This document shows positions 8,416 to 17,352 of a stretch of DNA of 64,000 nt, one piece after another. Positions within the stretch are counted from its first letter, which is position 1. Every line of letters starts with the position of its first letter. The notes under the pieces were generated by a model that was not told where the DNA came from, searched no databases, and saw only the letters and a list, made by a program, of their open reading frames with translations. The position numbers and the translations under genes are program-made. Source of the stretch: JAILEN01 sp036723975 (GTDB taxonomy: Bacteria > Bacillota > Clostridia > Lachnospirales > Lachnospiraceae); assembly GCA_036723975.1 (NCBI GenBank), contig DAIMGJ010000001.1, positions 62,001 to 126,000 on the forward strand, in the 5' to 3' direction.

Positions 8416-8790
8416 TTATTTTTCTGCAATCACTTCAATTTCAAGCATAACGTCCTTTGGAAGTCTTGCTACTTCCACGCAGCTTCTTGCCGGATACGGT
8501 TCCGGGAAATACTTTGCATACACTTCATTAATTACTGCAAAATCATTCATCTCTTTGATAAACACAGTGGTCTTTAATACTTTATCCATAGATGACCCTG
8601 CTGCCTCTACCAAATGCTTCATATTGGTAAAGGCCTGCTCAGCCTGCGCCACACTTCCCTCCGGAATATTTCCTGTGGCGGGGTCTACCGGGATGACACC
8701 TGAGGTATACACAAGTCCGTTTACCTCTACTGCCTGTGAATAAGGTCCGATAGCTGCCGGAGCCTTATCTGTTGCGATAATCTTTTTCAT
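8416..8790 (-). CDS. ridA: RidA family enamine/imine deaminase
   Basis: A 124-residue trimeric RidA/YjgF protein that hydrolyses reactive enamine or imine intermediates such as 2-aminoacrylate released by PLP enzymes. The signature region PYPARSCVEVARLPKDVMLE carries the conserved Arg that contacts the substrate carboxylate, and IGPYSQAVEVNGLVYTSG matches the family N-terminus. Length is typical. It follows cvfB by 54 nt on the same strand and may be cotranscribed with it. Confidence 0.93.
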   Translation of the reverse strand: MKKIIATDKAPAAIGPYSQAVEVNGLVYTSGVIPVDPATGNIPEGSVAQAEQAFTNMKHLVEAAGSSMDKVLKTTVFIKEMNDFAVINEVYAKYFPEPYPARSCVEVARLPKDVMLEIEVIAEK

Positions 8791-8844
8791 TTCGTTACCT
8801 TCTTTCCTTTTTATATCCTTCGACCTTCTGTCGATAGATGCAAA

Positions 8845-9681
8845 TTATACTCGTCGGATTTTTCCGTCAGATAAATCAATTTTTCTTTCTTTGTATAGTC
8901 TTCCGATGGCGCGCTTAAATGCAGCCTTGGAAAGCCCGGTCTCGCGCTTAATAACTTCCGGAGATGCTTTTTCCGTAAACGGAAGCACACCTGCATAGGC
9001 ATCAATCAGTGAAAGCAATGCCTCTGCATCATCCTCCATCTGCACGTATGATTTTTCACGAAGGGAAACATCTAACTTTCCGTCTTCCTTTACATTGGTG
9101 ACACGCAGATTAACGCAATCGCCAATATGGTACCTTGAAACGTCCTCATGCTTTGGAATCATGCCGGAATAAATATCCTCGATCGCCACAAAGGTTCCAA
9201 AGTCATGTCCAAACTCATAGATACGGCCAACCACTTCATCCCCAATCTGATAGGGAGAGTTTGTTTTTAACTCATCATAAATCTTTTTCATGCTACCGCA
9301 AAGGCGATTACTCTTATCGGTGTATAATCGAATCAAAACTTCCTGATCCTTTTGCACCTTTTCGGTCATCTCCTTATAAGGAAGGAACAAATCTTTTTCC
9401 AATCCCCAGTCAAGGAAAGCTCCGATTTTTGTTACCTCTTTTACGATAAGCGGAGCAATCTGTCCCATGGTAATCAAAGGTTTCGTCGTGGTTGCAATCA
9501 TGCGATCTTTGGAATCACGATACAAAAAGACTTCCAGTTCATTGCCGATTTTTATATCCTGTGGCACCTGCTTTGCAGGCAAAAGCACCTTTTCTTCCGC
9601 GTCCTTGCTTTCTGCAAGGTACACGCCGAAATCTACTTTTTTAATAACAACTAATTTTTGAAATTCACCTAACTTTAACAT
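8845..9681 (-). CDS. cvfB: CvfB-family S1-type RNA-binding protein
   Basis: A 278-residue protein of the CvfB/YitL family: consecutive S1-like OB folds followed by a C-terminal winged helix. Visible features: IVKEVTKIGAFLDWGLEKDLFLP and VGRIYEFGHDFGTFVAIED (S1 strands) and the C-terminal TGLSKAAFKRAIGRLYKERKI (helix-turn-helix). In Staphylococcus the homologue affects virulence gene expression through RNA binding; here the target is unknown. The start has an acceptable GGAGGTGG-like site about 10-20 nt upstream. Confidence 0.85.
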   Translation of the reverse strand: MLKLGEFQKLVVIKKVDFGVYLAESKDAEEKVLLPAKQVPQDIKIGNELEVFLYRDSKDRMIATTTKPLITMGQIAPLIVKEVTKIGAFLDWGLEKDLFLPYKEMTEKVQKDQEVLIRLYTDKSNRLCGSMKKIYDELKTNSPYQIGDEVVGRIYEFGHDFGTFVAIEDIYSGMIPKHEDVSRYHIGDCVNLRVTNVKEDGKLDVSLREKSYVQMEDDAEALLSLIDAYAGVLPFTEKASPEVIKRETGLSKAAFKRAIGRLYKERKIDLSDGKIRRV

Positions 9682-9718
9682 CTATCATCCTCTGTCCACC
9701 TCCCGCAGGAGTGGAATA

Positions 9719-10429
9719 TTAATTATTTTTTATAAATAAGATTGTAGCATAAGGCTCTTGCTCTTCATTTTCTAATACAACCTGTACTCCGTTAGAAATA
9801 CCTATCTTTGAGACAATTACTTCATCATTTAAATGTGCCTGGGCCTTATATTCTACATACACTTCGTCTGCTTCAAAGTCTGCCGGTAGGGCACTTGCTG
9901 CCGCATCCATGTAGTAGGCATTGTTCATATGTCCGTTGGTGTCTACGTGCATGGGTGAAACCGTAAAAGAATAACAGATTTCACGGTCGTTGGGAATCTT
10001 TATTTTACGTGGTGGCCAGGAAATGGAAAGGGGCTCATCCTGATGAAAGGCTTCTATCATATCCTTTGGAATGCGATAAGGACTCTGCGCTTTTAAATCC
10101 ATAAGAAGCCAAATGGAATTTGCCTCAGCCAAAACATTTCTGTCAGAATCCAAAACCAAAAAGTTACGATTCCCCATTGGTCCTTTTAAATTATAAGGAA
10201 GGGTCTGCACATACACTTCATCTCCGAATCTCGGACGCTTGTGTACATGAATCTGCCAGGAAATCACAAACCAGCCCAAATGTTTTTCTGCAAGCCACGG
10301 CAGCCCATACCCCAAATCTTCACAATGAAAGGTACAGCAGTTTTGAAATTGTTTTACCAGTCCCGTGTTCGTCAAAATGCCATCTGCACCCACGTCCTGA
10401 TACGGAACTCTTGTCTTCATTTCATACAT
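9719..10429 (-). CDS. Acyl-ACP thioesterase (FAT family)
   Basis: A 236-residue double hot-dog enzyme that releases fatty acids from acyl carrier protein. The N-terminal half has MKTRVPYQDVGADGILTNTG and the C-terminal half HVDTNGHMNNAYYMD, containing the Asn/His active-site pair of plant and bacterial FatA/FatB-like proteins. Length fits bacterial members. It lies 37 nt downstream of nothing obvious but upstream of cvfB (37 nt), so it may head the FAT-cvfB-ridA unit. A TTGACA at 10488-10493 could be its -35 box, but the -10 is weak. Confidence 0.85.
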   Translation of the reverse strand: MYEMKTRVPYQDVGADGILTNTGLVKQFQNCCTFHCEDLGYGLPWLAEKHLGWFVISWQIHVHKRPRFGDEVYVQTLPYNLKGPMGNRNFLVLDSDRNVLAEANSIWLLMDLKAQSPYRIPKDMIEAFHQDEPLSISWPPRKIKIPNDREICYSFTVSPMHVDTNGHMNNAYYMDAAASALPADFEADEVYVEYKAQAHLNDEVIVSKIGISNGVQVVLENEEQEPYATILFIKNN

Positions 10430-10505
10430 GATAATACCCTGTTTTTCTTTTTCTTATAAGAATATTACTATCGGAATTTGTCCGTCTTGTCAAATCCACA
10501 GTCGC

Positions 10506-12284
10506 CTACTTTATCAACGTTTGAATAATGCGCACCTCGTCCTCACCGTTATAAATGTATTTTTTCAGCATTTTAGCGGTCAACAACTCATCTGTTATCA
10601 CGTAATCCACCGGTGTTAACAGCCATCTGTTTAATTCCGAAGAAGTATTCACCGTCCATACACCTACCTTTTTCCCAGAGGCATGAATACGATTGATTTC
10701 ATCCGAACTTAAGCATTCCGTCTCTACTATATAGGTATCGCAGTCTAATTCCTCCAGATTACCGAAAGAAAAATAAACCAAATATCCGGTTTCCACTTCC
10801 GGATACACTTCTTCGATGTACTCAATCAAATCATAGTTAAAACAAATCATGGTACAGGTTGAAACCATATCCCGCTCTTTTAACATCTGGTAAACATCCC
10901 GGACCATTTGCTTGTCGGCAGTTGCTCCCTTCAATTCCAAAAAGAGTTCTATTTTTCCCTTGGATGCATCCAGCATTTCTTCAAGAGTAGAAATCTTCTC
11001 CCCCTCTTCCCATGGATAGATTTGATTTTTCAAACTATAGGACTTCACTTCCTGTAGTGTAAGTTCCGTAGGATTTCCTTCCCTACCGGTAGTCTTTTTC
11101 AAATTGGAGTCGTGACATACAATATACTTTCCATCCAGAGTTCGCTGTACATCTATTTCCGCAACAGGGATTTTATGATCAATGGATTGTTGCAATGCCG
11201 TAAGGGTGTTTTCCGTCCCGAGATTTCCACCTGCTCGATGGGCTACAATCTTTGTATTGTTTGAAATCGGAAATACTTCGTCAAAATTGATTGCTCCGTA
11301 TACGCTAAATAAGCCGATTGCCAATACAAGAACCACGGCAACTCTCTTCCATCCGATTTTATAATCCCGTTCTCCCAAATCCACTGGTTTTTCTCCGGAG
11401 AAAGATTTATAAAGAGTTGTAATCCGAATCGCTAAAAAAGGACATAATAATAAGGGATACGTAAAATATACCAAAGAAAAAACTGTCAAAGAAAAGATCT
11501 TCAGCGTCCTGGAAACCTCAACCGAAAGCGGTATCATCCGAATCAGATTTAACGGCAAACCATACAACCCGACAAACAGTACCAATCCTATCAAAAAAGC
11601 CTTCAACAAAAAAATCAGCATTGAAAAAAGAAAAACTCTCCAATTCTCCGTCACCATTTTTCGCGAGGACTTCATGGCAACATTGATTTTTTCTTTTTGA
11701 AATACAACATTTAAAATTGTAAAGACATAAATACCCGCCACAAACACGTAAAGCATTACGCCAAAAATTACCAGTGCTCGAAGCCATGGTTTTGAAGATA
11801 TATACGTCAACACAAAGTTCGGCGCCGAGAAACCCACCATAAAAGAAAAACCGACAGCCGTTCCAATTAGCGGTCCCAGTAGCGACAAATAAAGGGTTAC
11901 AAACAATCCTTGGGGATGGGTAAAATACTTTAAAGAAACAAAAGCTTCCTTTAACACAATCCACCAGCTTTTCTTCCGTTGATACAGCACACTGTCTGCC
12001 AAGATAAACATGGCATTTACGTCAAACACCGTATAGACTACCAGAACGATTATCCCTATCAAAACTAAAACAATCCCACCCTTTGTTCGAAGTAAAAAAG
12101 GAATATCTCCGCTGGTAAGTGCGCTTCGTCCGGTATGATACAGCACCAAAAGTGCATTTTGTTTTAATACCATTACAATAACAAACAGCATAATTTTGGT
12201 TATTACCTGATAGATTAAAATCTCCGGCACAACCCTAAAAAACATCCGGTCATTTCTTGCCGACCGCTTTAACTTTTCTCTCAT
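10506..12284 (-). CDS. Membrane glycerophosphodiester phosphodiesterase
   Basis: A 592-residue protein: an N-terminal domain of roughly eight membrane helices (to about residue 335), typical of the GPDPase membrane domain, then a GDPD barrel. Catalytic motifs are intact: VAHRAGG, ENT, AEIDVQ and CHDSNL. It hydrolyses glycerophosphodiesters, perhaps lipoteichoic acid-type polymers or headgroups. Contrast the degenerate barrel in the 4421 gene. The start at 12284 is chosen because AGGAG precedes it by 7 nt; a longer frame exists to 12302. It is divergent from tRNA-Gln. Confidence 0.88.
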   Translation of the reverse strand: MREKLKRSARNDRMFFRVVPEILIYQVITKIMLFVIVMVLKQNALLVLYHTGRSALTSGDIPFLLRTKGGIVLVLIGIIVLVVYTVFDVNAMFILADSVLYQRKKSWWIVLKEAFVSLKYFTHPQGLFVTLYLSLLGPLIGTAVGFSFMVGFSAPNFVLTYISSKPWLRALVIFGVMLYVFVAGIYVFTILNVVFQKEKINVAMKSSRKMVTENWRVFLFSMLIFLLKAFLIGLVLFVGLYGLPLNLIRMIPLSVEVSRTLKIFSLTVFSLVYFTYPLLLCPFLAIRITTLYKSFSGEKPVDLGERDYKIGWKRVAVVLVLAIGLFSVYGAINFDEVFPISNNTKIVAHRAGGNLGTENTLTALQQSIDHKIPVAEIDVQRTLDGKYIVCHDSNLKKTTGREGNPTELTLQEVKSYSLKNQIYPWEEGEKISTLEEMLDASKGKIELFLELKGATADKQMVRDVYQMLKERDMVSTCTMICFNYDLIEYIEEVYPEVETGYLVYFSFGNLEELDCDTYIVETECLSSDEINRIHASGKKVGVWTVNTSSELNRWLLTPVDYVITDELLTAKMLKKYIYNGEDEVRIIQTLIK

Positions 12285-12351
12285 AATAAAACTCCTGAGC
12301 AAGGATTATAGCACGAAAATACAATGTTTTCCATTTTTTATAAAAAAGTGC

Positions 12352-12380
12352 TTGCATTCTTATATCCTTTTCTATATAAT
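12352..12380 (+). promoter_or_regulatory. tRNA-Gln promoter
   Basis: TTGCAT (12352-12357), 17 nt, TATAAT (12375-12380), 32 nt upstream of the mature tRNA. Confidence 0.8.
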
Positions 12381-12412
12381 ACCTAGTGTTGACTCGCTAA
12401 AGAGAGAGACAA

Positions 12413-12485
12413 TGCCCAGTCGCCAAGCGGTAAGGCAACGGACTCTGACTCCGTCATTTCCAAGGTTCGAATCCTTGCTGGGCAG
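12413..12485 (+). tRNA. tRNA-Gln (anticodon CTG)
   Basis: The 73-nt cloverleaf has acceptor arms TGCCCAG/CTGGGCA, D stem GCC/GGC, anticodon stem ACGGA/TCCGT with loop CTCTGAC (anticodon CTG), and T arm containing GGTTCGAATCC. The discriminator is G and the CCA end is not encoded. A terminator follows, so it is a single-gene unit; the next gene begins 68 nt later. Confidence 0.95.
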
Positions 12486-12497
12486 TTCAGAATTTTC

Positions 12498-12532
12498 AAG
12501 GCTTTGATAGATTTATCAAAGCCTTTTGTTTT
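12498..12532 (+). terminator. Terminator after tRNA-Gln
   Basis: AAGGCTTTGATA pairs with ATCAAAGCCTT (loop about 5 nt) and is followed by TTGTTTT. Confidence 0.85.
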
Positions 12533-12553
12533 ACAAAGATTTAGGAGGATAAC

Positions 12554-13021
12554 ATGTTACAGTATATTATTTGTTTCTTTATCTCCATGGTGCCGCTCAT
12601 TGAGCTTCGTGTGGCTGTGCCTACCGGTCTTGCCATGGGATTGGATCCAAGAATCTTATATCCGGTATGTATCTTAGGAAACATGATTCCTGTACCGATT
12701 ATTTTCTTCTTTGCAAGAAAGGTATTGGAATGGGGAAAAGATAAGCCGATTATCGGTGGATTCTTTACCTTCTGTTTGGAAAAAGGTCATAAAGGTGGCG
12801 TAAAGTTACAGGAAAAGACCGGTCAAGGTTTATATGTTGCACTCTTTTTATTTGTGGGAATTCCGATTCCGGGAACAGGTGCTTGGACGGGAACTCTCGC
12901 CGCATCGTTACTTGATATGGATTTTAAAAAAAGCGTACTCGCCATCATGTGCGGCGTTGTGTTAGCCGGAATTATTATGGGAGTAGGCGCCGCCGGTGTA
13001 CTCACGCTCTTACATCTATAA
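12554..13021 (+). CDS. Small multidrug export family membrane protein
   Basis: A 155-residue hydrophobic protein with about four membrane helices, matching the small multi-drug export family (COG2426). Characteristic segments are MVPLIELRVAVPTGLAMG at the N-terminus and FVGIPIPGTGAWTGTLAA in the second half. The drug-export function is a family name rather than a proven activity. AGGAGG lies 7 nt upstream of the ATG. It follows the tRNA terminator with no obvious promoter of its own, so some readthrough may be used. The large repeat E6 lies just past its stop. Confidence 0.85.
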   Translation: MLQYIICFFISMVPLIELRVAVPTGLAMGLDPRILYPVCILGNMIPVPIIFFFARKVLEWGKDKPIIGGFFTFCLEKGHKGGVKLQEKTGQGLYVALFLFVGIPIPGTGAWTGTLAASLLDMDFKKSVLAIMCGVVLAGIIMGVGAAGVLTLLHL

Positions 13022-13045
13022 ACTGCAATTTATGTGGTCTAGATT

Positions 13046-13177
13046 GGAATTTCAACATAGAATGCTTGAGCAGGACGTCCGCAACGCGGGCACTTAGCGA
13101 ACGAAGTGAGCTTAGTACCCTTGCGTGAGGACCACGGCGATAGCGAATCCGGCGAAAGCATTGTATGCTGAAATTCC
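13046..13177. repeat. Long branched hairpin repeat, copy E6
   Basis: Arms 13046-13067 and 13156-13177 match at 20 of 22 positions (one further G-U). Inside, GTCC/GGAC, ACGC/GCGT and GGG/CCC build a long hairpin whose tip stem ACTTAGC/GCTTAGT encloses GAACGAAGTGA; a short second hairpin around ATAGCGAA follows. The tip loop and the TT bulge after CCC recur in E4 (21068). It lies between convergent genes and may terminate both. Confidence 0.8.
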
Positions 13178-13199
13178 ATGTAGTCAATTTAATTGTTAT

Positions 13200-14111
13200 T
13201 TATATGTTAAGCGAGTTTACGAAGTCCTTCACAAGTTTATCGTAGCCGGCTTTGTCAGACATGCAACTCCAGGCATGGTCTGCTCCCGGGAAGAAGTGAA
13301 TCTCCTTTTTGCAATTTATGGCATGCTCATAATTAATTTGTGAGTGATGCTTATTGATGAAGGAATCGGCATCTCCGTGCACAAACAAAATCGGCGTCTT
13401 GTTTTCCGTCAAAGCCTCATAGGGCTTCACATCAGAAAACCAAAATCCATGCACAACTTTACACCAGAAGGATGCAATCTTTACAAAGAACTTCGGCAAA
13501 TGCATCTGTCCGCCGATTAATTCCGTAAGCAATAGCTCCAAATCCGAATATCCGCAATCAGCGACACAGAACTTGAAATCCTGGGTCAGCCCCAATGCAG
13601 ATAAACTAATCGCACATCCCAAGCTTTCACCGTGAATACCGATTTTAATATCTTGACCAAAACGATTCTGAAGTGCTTTTTTTACCTCAATCAAATCAAA
13701 CTTCTCTAGATATCCCATGGTGGTATAACAACGCTTGTTTGCTCCATGATGTCTGTCATCGTAAATATAAATGTTGTATCCCAAGTCATAAAAGGTGGGA
13801 ACATATCTTAATGAACCGTAACGATTGGATGTATATCCGTGAGTGATAATACAAAACTTTTTATCATCTGCAGCCGGAGAATGATTGCGAATAAAAGTAC
13901 CATGCAAAACATATCCGTCAAAAGAAGTTACATCCAGTTCTTCTTTATCATAGCTGTCATAATCCTTCCAGTTGTCCAGTTCCTTTTCCAGAATGACACC
14001 GTCCTCCATAGAGCGCACCTTCGGTGTCAAAACATAGTACATACAAAAATATCCGATGCCAAGAATCAAAACCAAACAAATCAATAGCACAATTAAAACA
14101 ACAATCTTCAT
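13200..14111 (-). CDS. Membrane-anchored alpha/beta hydrolase
   Basis: A 303-residue protein with one N-terminal membrane helix (MKIVVLIVLLICLVLILG) and an extracellular-type alpha/beta hydrolase domain. The nucleophile elbow is GIHGESLG (Ser near residue 165), the oxyanion region ITHGYTSNRYGS, and the acid/His regions are FVHGDADSFI and FPGADHAWS. The substrate is unknown; family members include esterases and depsipeptide hydrolases. The start ATG at 14111 is preceded by AGTAGGG; a TTG two codons upstream is possible. It starts 9 nt after the EAL gene stop and is surely cotranscribed with it. Confidence 0.85.
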   Translation of the reverse strand: MKIVVLIVLLICLVLILGIGYFCMYYVLTPKVRSMEDGVILEKELDNWKDYDSYDKEELDVTSFDGYVLHGTFIRNHSPAADDKKFCIITHGYTSNRYGSLRYVPTFYDLGYNIYIYDDRHHGANKRCYTTMGYLEKFDLIEVKKALQNRFGQDIKIGIHGESLGCAISLSALGLTQDFKFCVADCGYSDLELLLTELIGGQMHLPKFFVKIASFWCKVVHGFWFSDVKPYEALTENKTPILFVHGDADSFINKHHSQINYEHAINCKKEIHFFPGADHAWSCMSDKAGYDKLVKDFVNSLNI

Positions 14112-14120
14112 AATCAAGCC

Positions 14121-16070
14121 CTACTTTGCTTCCATTAATTCCTCATTAAAATTAAACTTTTCAATATAGTCTACAAACTCATCTCCATTAACCGGACGGG
14201 AAAACCAATAGCCTTGGCAGTAATCCACTCCCATTTTGGTCAACTTATCCCGCTGGATTTCCGTCTCAACACCCTCGCATACAATACGACGATCCATTTG
14301 TTTAATGGTATTTACAGTATTCTCTAAAATAATATCTCCGGCCAGATTTGTATCCGCATTCCATAAAATGGATTTATCGATTTTTATAATGTCAAAATTC
14401 AGATCAAAAATACTCATCAAGTTGGAATAGCCGGTTCCGAAATCATCCATAGAAAGCGAAAATCCCATCTCATGGAACTGCTCTAATGTATTTCTCAATG
14501 CAGATTCGTTTTCTGTCGCAGCAGTCTCTGTAATTTCAATATTAATTGCAGATGCGGGAAGATTGTACTTTGCAAGTATGGTTTCCAACCGTTCCACTAA
14601 ATCACTCTGCAAACACTGAACCACAGACAGATTGACTTCCACAAACTCTATCTCTTTTTCCCGAAGGTTGCTCTCTACAATAAAACGGCACACTTCATCA
14701 AATACAAACTCACCGATTTCCATGATAGCGCCGTTTTCCTCCGCCACCAGAATAAACTCCTCCGGAGAAACAAATCCCAATTGATCATCAAACAATCGAA
14801 GCAATGCTTCACAGGAATGGATTCGATTGGAGGTAGCATCCCATATGGGCTGGTAGTACACTTTAAAGTTGTGATTTTCCAATCCTCTGGAAACTGCCCG
14901 CTCCACACTATGATAACGCTTAATCTGATCCAATCCCTCATCCATGTAAATCTTGGTTTCATAGTCATGAATATAATTGCGGTCCGAAATTGCCACGATG
15001 GCATCCATATTATCAAAGTCCTTTGGAATACGTGCCACAATAATCTGCGCATCATAATTAATGACGTAATTGTCACATATCCATTCTTTTTTGAACCTCT
15101 CTTCCAAAATAGAAGCTATTTTTTTAACCTCATCTTCTTTTGGATTTCGATAAACAATGGCAAAATGATAATTTCCTAAATCATACACACTTTGTTTGGT
15201 TCTGTGTTTTGCCAGACGTCGTAAAAAATCTGCAACTTTTAAGATGGCGATACTGCTTTTTTCTAAGCCGATGGTAGAAGATACTTTTGCTCCGTTGCAT
15301 ATACGAACATAAAACACTACACAATTGACTTCTGATTTTGTATATCGCGTCAAATCATTTTGAAAAGTAATCCGGTTGTAAACATGGGTCTCCGGATCGT
15401 ACAAAGCCTCCGCATCGGAAATCGTAATTGCAACCCCCAAACACACCATAGCCTGTCCCAGCATTTCCATCAAAATATCCGGATGAACATACTGGAAAAC
15501 CAACGTCACCAGTGCCAACATCCAGAACACAGCCAAAGATAGTCTCTGTGCCATGGAAAAGTTCTTTTTGTGCCGCAGTATTATATAAAAAATACCTGCA
15601 AGATAAATCCCGGCGGCCACATACATGGTATAAATTCCTTTTCCATGGAAATAGGCCCCCTTTTCATCCAGGTAAAAAACCCAATGGAACACAGGATTTA
15701 AAGCGATTGCCAACAGGCTGATATACCATGGTATTCCCATGATAAAAATATTGATTTTTTGATACTTTTTGGAAAAAACAATACCTGACACCAGCATTAC
15801 ATACCCAAAAAACATGGGCGCAAACATGGCGTGGAAAATTAAATACCCATAGGAAGACACTGACGTCAACCACCGCGGTACCCAGCCGGGATGTCCAATG
15901 GCATAAGAACTGACTATATCAAAGACGCAGGATAAAATGTTTACAAGAACCACAAGGCAAAACAACATATTCTCCATGCGCTTTTTATCTTTTTTTGCAA
16001 AAACCAAAAACAAAGTGAATAATGCAACCAATATGGCAGCATAATCATAATCCAAATTATATCCGGTCAT
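14121..16070 (-). CDS. Membrane GGDEF(degenerate)-EAL protein, c-di-GMP phosphodiesterase
   Basis: A 649-residue protein: seven to eight N-terminal membrane helices (to about 220), a GGDEF-like domain whose signature reads DLGNYHFAIV and is therefore catalytically dead, then an EAL domain. EAL motifs are intact: EALLR, the acidic EITETA, DDFGTGYSNL, KIDKS, EGVETEIQ and CQGYW. It should hydrolyse cyclic di-GMP in response to a membrane signal, with the inactive GGDEF as a possible GTP or c-di-GMP sensor. The start at 16070 follows GGGGGAACGT; a longer frame exists to 16100. It is divergent from the alaX-like gene and cotranscribed with the hydrolase. Confidence 0.9.
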   Translation of the reverse strand: MTGYNLDYDYAAILVALFTLFLVFAKKDKKRMENMLFCLVVLVNILSCVFDIVSSYAIGHPGWVPRWLTSVSSYGYLIFHAMFAPMFFGYVMLVSGIVFSKKYQKINIFIMGIPWYISLLAIALNPVFHWVFYLDEKGAYFHGKGIYTMYVAAGIYLAGIFYIILRHKKNFSMAQRLSLAVFWMLALVTLVFQYVHPDILMEMLGQAMVCLGVAITISDAEALYDPETHVYNRITFQNDLTRYTKSEVNCVVFYVRICNGAKVSSTIGLEKSSIAILKVADFLRRLAKHRTKQSVYDLGNYHFAIVYRNPKEDEVKKIASILEERFKKEWICDNYVINYDAQIIVARIPKDFDNMDAIVAISDRNYIHDYETKIYMDEGLDQIKRYHSVERAVSRGLENHNFKVYYQPIWDATSNRIHSCEALLRLFDDQLGFVSPEEFILVAEENGAIMEIGEFVFDEVCRFIVESNLREKEIEFVEVNLSVVQCLQSDLVERLETILAKYNLPASAINIEITETAATENESALRNTLEQFHEMGFSLSMDDFGTGYSNLMSIFDLNFDIIKIDKSILWNADTNLAGDIILENTVNTIKQMDRRIVCEGVETEIQRDKLTKMGVDYCQGYWFSRPVNGDEFVDYIEKFNFNEELMEAK

Positions 16071-16086
16071 ACGTTCCCCCAAACTT

Positions 16087-16123
16087 TTGAAAAACACCAA
16101 TTAAATATATTATAATAATTGGC
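16087..16123 (+). promoter_or_regulatory. Divergent promoter region with inverted repeat
   Basis: TTGAAA (16087-16092), 18 nt, TATAAT (16111-16116) directs the plus-strand editing gene. The box overlaps an imperfect palindrome CCAATTA...TAATTGG (16098-16123), a possible operator shared with the divergent EAL gene. Confidence 0.5.
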
Positions 16124-16155
16124 AAATAAAGATTCAAGAAAGGATATACCACAAA

Positions 16156-17316
16156 ATGACCATAAAACGATACGACGAGGATGCCTACCTAACAAACTGT
16201 GAGGCAAAAGTTCTTTCTTGTGAAGCTATAGATTGTCAACACTTTCTCATAGTTTTAGATCAAACCGTCTTCTTCCCGGAAGAAGGTGGACAGACCCCTG
16301 ACAAAGGAACCATAAACGGGCTTGAAGTGACAGACGTGCAGATGAAAGACGACGTCATCATCCATACATTAAAAGCAGACGGAGAATCCCTTCCATTCCA
16401 TGAAGGTGATACCGTATCCTGCGAACTGAATTGGAATCATCGCTTTTCCAATATGCAACAGCATACCGGGGAACATATCATATCGGGGATTGTTTATAAA
16501 CGATTCGGCTACGATAACGTAGGCTTTCATCTAAGCGATTCCATCGTAACTATGGATTATAACGGACCGATTTCTGCAGAGGAATTGTTAGAAATCGAAG
16601 AAGAAGCCAATCACTATATTTTTGAAGGAAAGACGATTACCACCGGTTATCCTTCCAAGGAAGAATTGGATGCCTTAAACTACCGAAGCAAAAAAGAACT
16701 TTCCGGCCCCATTCGCATCGTAGAGATTAAAGACGTAGATATTTGTGCTTGTTGTGCTCCCCACGTTAAAACCACAGCGGAAGTAGGGCTTTTAAAAATC
16801 TTAGATGCTACTTCCTATAAAGGCGGCATTCGTATCTCCATCCTTTGCGGTATGCGAGCACTGTATCACTATCGTGATTGTTTGAATCGCTGTATTGGGA
16901 TTTCACAGTTGACCTCTCGTCCCCAGGAAGAAATCGTATCTGCTGTGGAACAGCAAAAAGATACCATCGGTGGATTGCAACAGCAAATTTTTTCTTTGCA
17001 ACAAACCCTTTTAAAAAAAGAAGCAGCATCTGTGGATGCATCCGCAGAGGACGTCCTCCTTTTTACGGAAAACACCGACACCAATATCATTCGTTATCAG
17101 ATAAACGAATTAATGCGCTCTCACCCTGGATACTGTGCCATCTTCAATAAAAGCGAAAGCGGATACAATTTTATTGTAGGTTCCAAAGAAAAGGACTGTA
17201 ACGAACTGGCCGCATTACTCCGTAAAAAATATGATGCAAAATGCGGCGGTAAATCAAATATGATACAAGGTTCCCTTTCCGCCACCGTAGAAGATATCAA
17301 ATCCTTATTTGTATAA
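16156..17316 (+). CDS. Alanyl-tRNA editing protein (AlaX-L type)
   Basis: A 386-residue stand-alone editing enzyme that hydrolyses mischarged Ser- or Gly-tRNA(Ala). It has the zinc-binding HTGEHIISG (HxxxH) and CACCAPHV, the N-terminal FFPEEGGQTPDKG beta-barrel signature of the alanyl-tRNA synthetase family, a coiled coil around residues 255-290 (QQKDTIGGLQQQIFSLQQ) and a DHHA1-like C-terminus ending KCGGKSNMIQG. Length matches the long AlaX class. The ribosome site AGAAAGGATA precedes the ATG. It is a single gene with its own promoter and terminator between two EAL genes. Confidence 0.9.
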   Translation: MTIKRYDEDAYLTNCEAKVLSCEAIDCQHFLIVLDQTVFFPEEGGQTPDKGTINGLEVTDVQMKDDVIIHTLKADGESLPFHEGDTVSCELNWNHRFSNMQQHTGEHIISGIVYKRFGYDNVGFHLSDSIVTMDYNGPISAEELLEIEEEANHYIFEGKTITTGYPSKEELDALNYRSKKELSGPIRIVEIKDVDICACCAPHVKTTAEVGLLKILDATSYKGGIRISILCGMRALYHYRDCLNRCIGISQLTSRPQEEIVSAVEQQKDTIGGLQQQIFSLQQTLLKKEAASVDASAEDVLLFTENTDTNIIRYQINELMRSHPGYCAIFNKSESGYNFIVGSKEKDCNELAALLRKKYDAKCGGKSNMIQGSLSATVEDIKSLFV

Positions 17317-17319
17317 CAC

Positions 17320-17350
17320 AAAAGCTTGCCGCGTTTTGCAGCAAGCTTTT
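17320..17350. terminator. Bidirectional terminator between editing gene and EAL gene
   Basis: AAAAGCTTGC (17320-17329) pairs with GCAAGCTTTT (17341-17350). T tracts follow on both strands and the flanking genes converge. Confidence 0.85.
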
Positions 17351-17352
17351 CT

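Noticed and set aside
13002..13187. Small open frames through the E6 repeat
   Set aside because: They arise from the palindromic repeat, have no ribosome site and no recognisable product.
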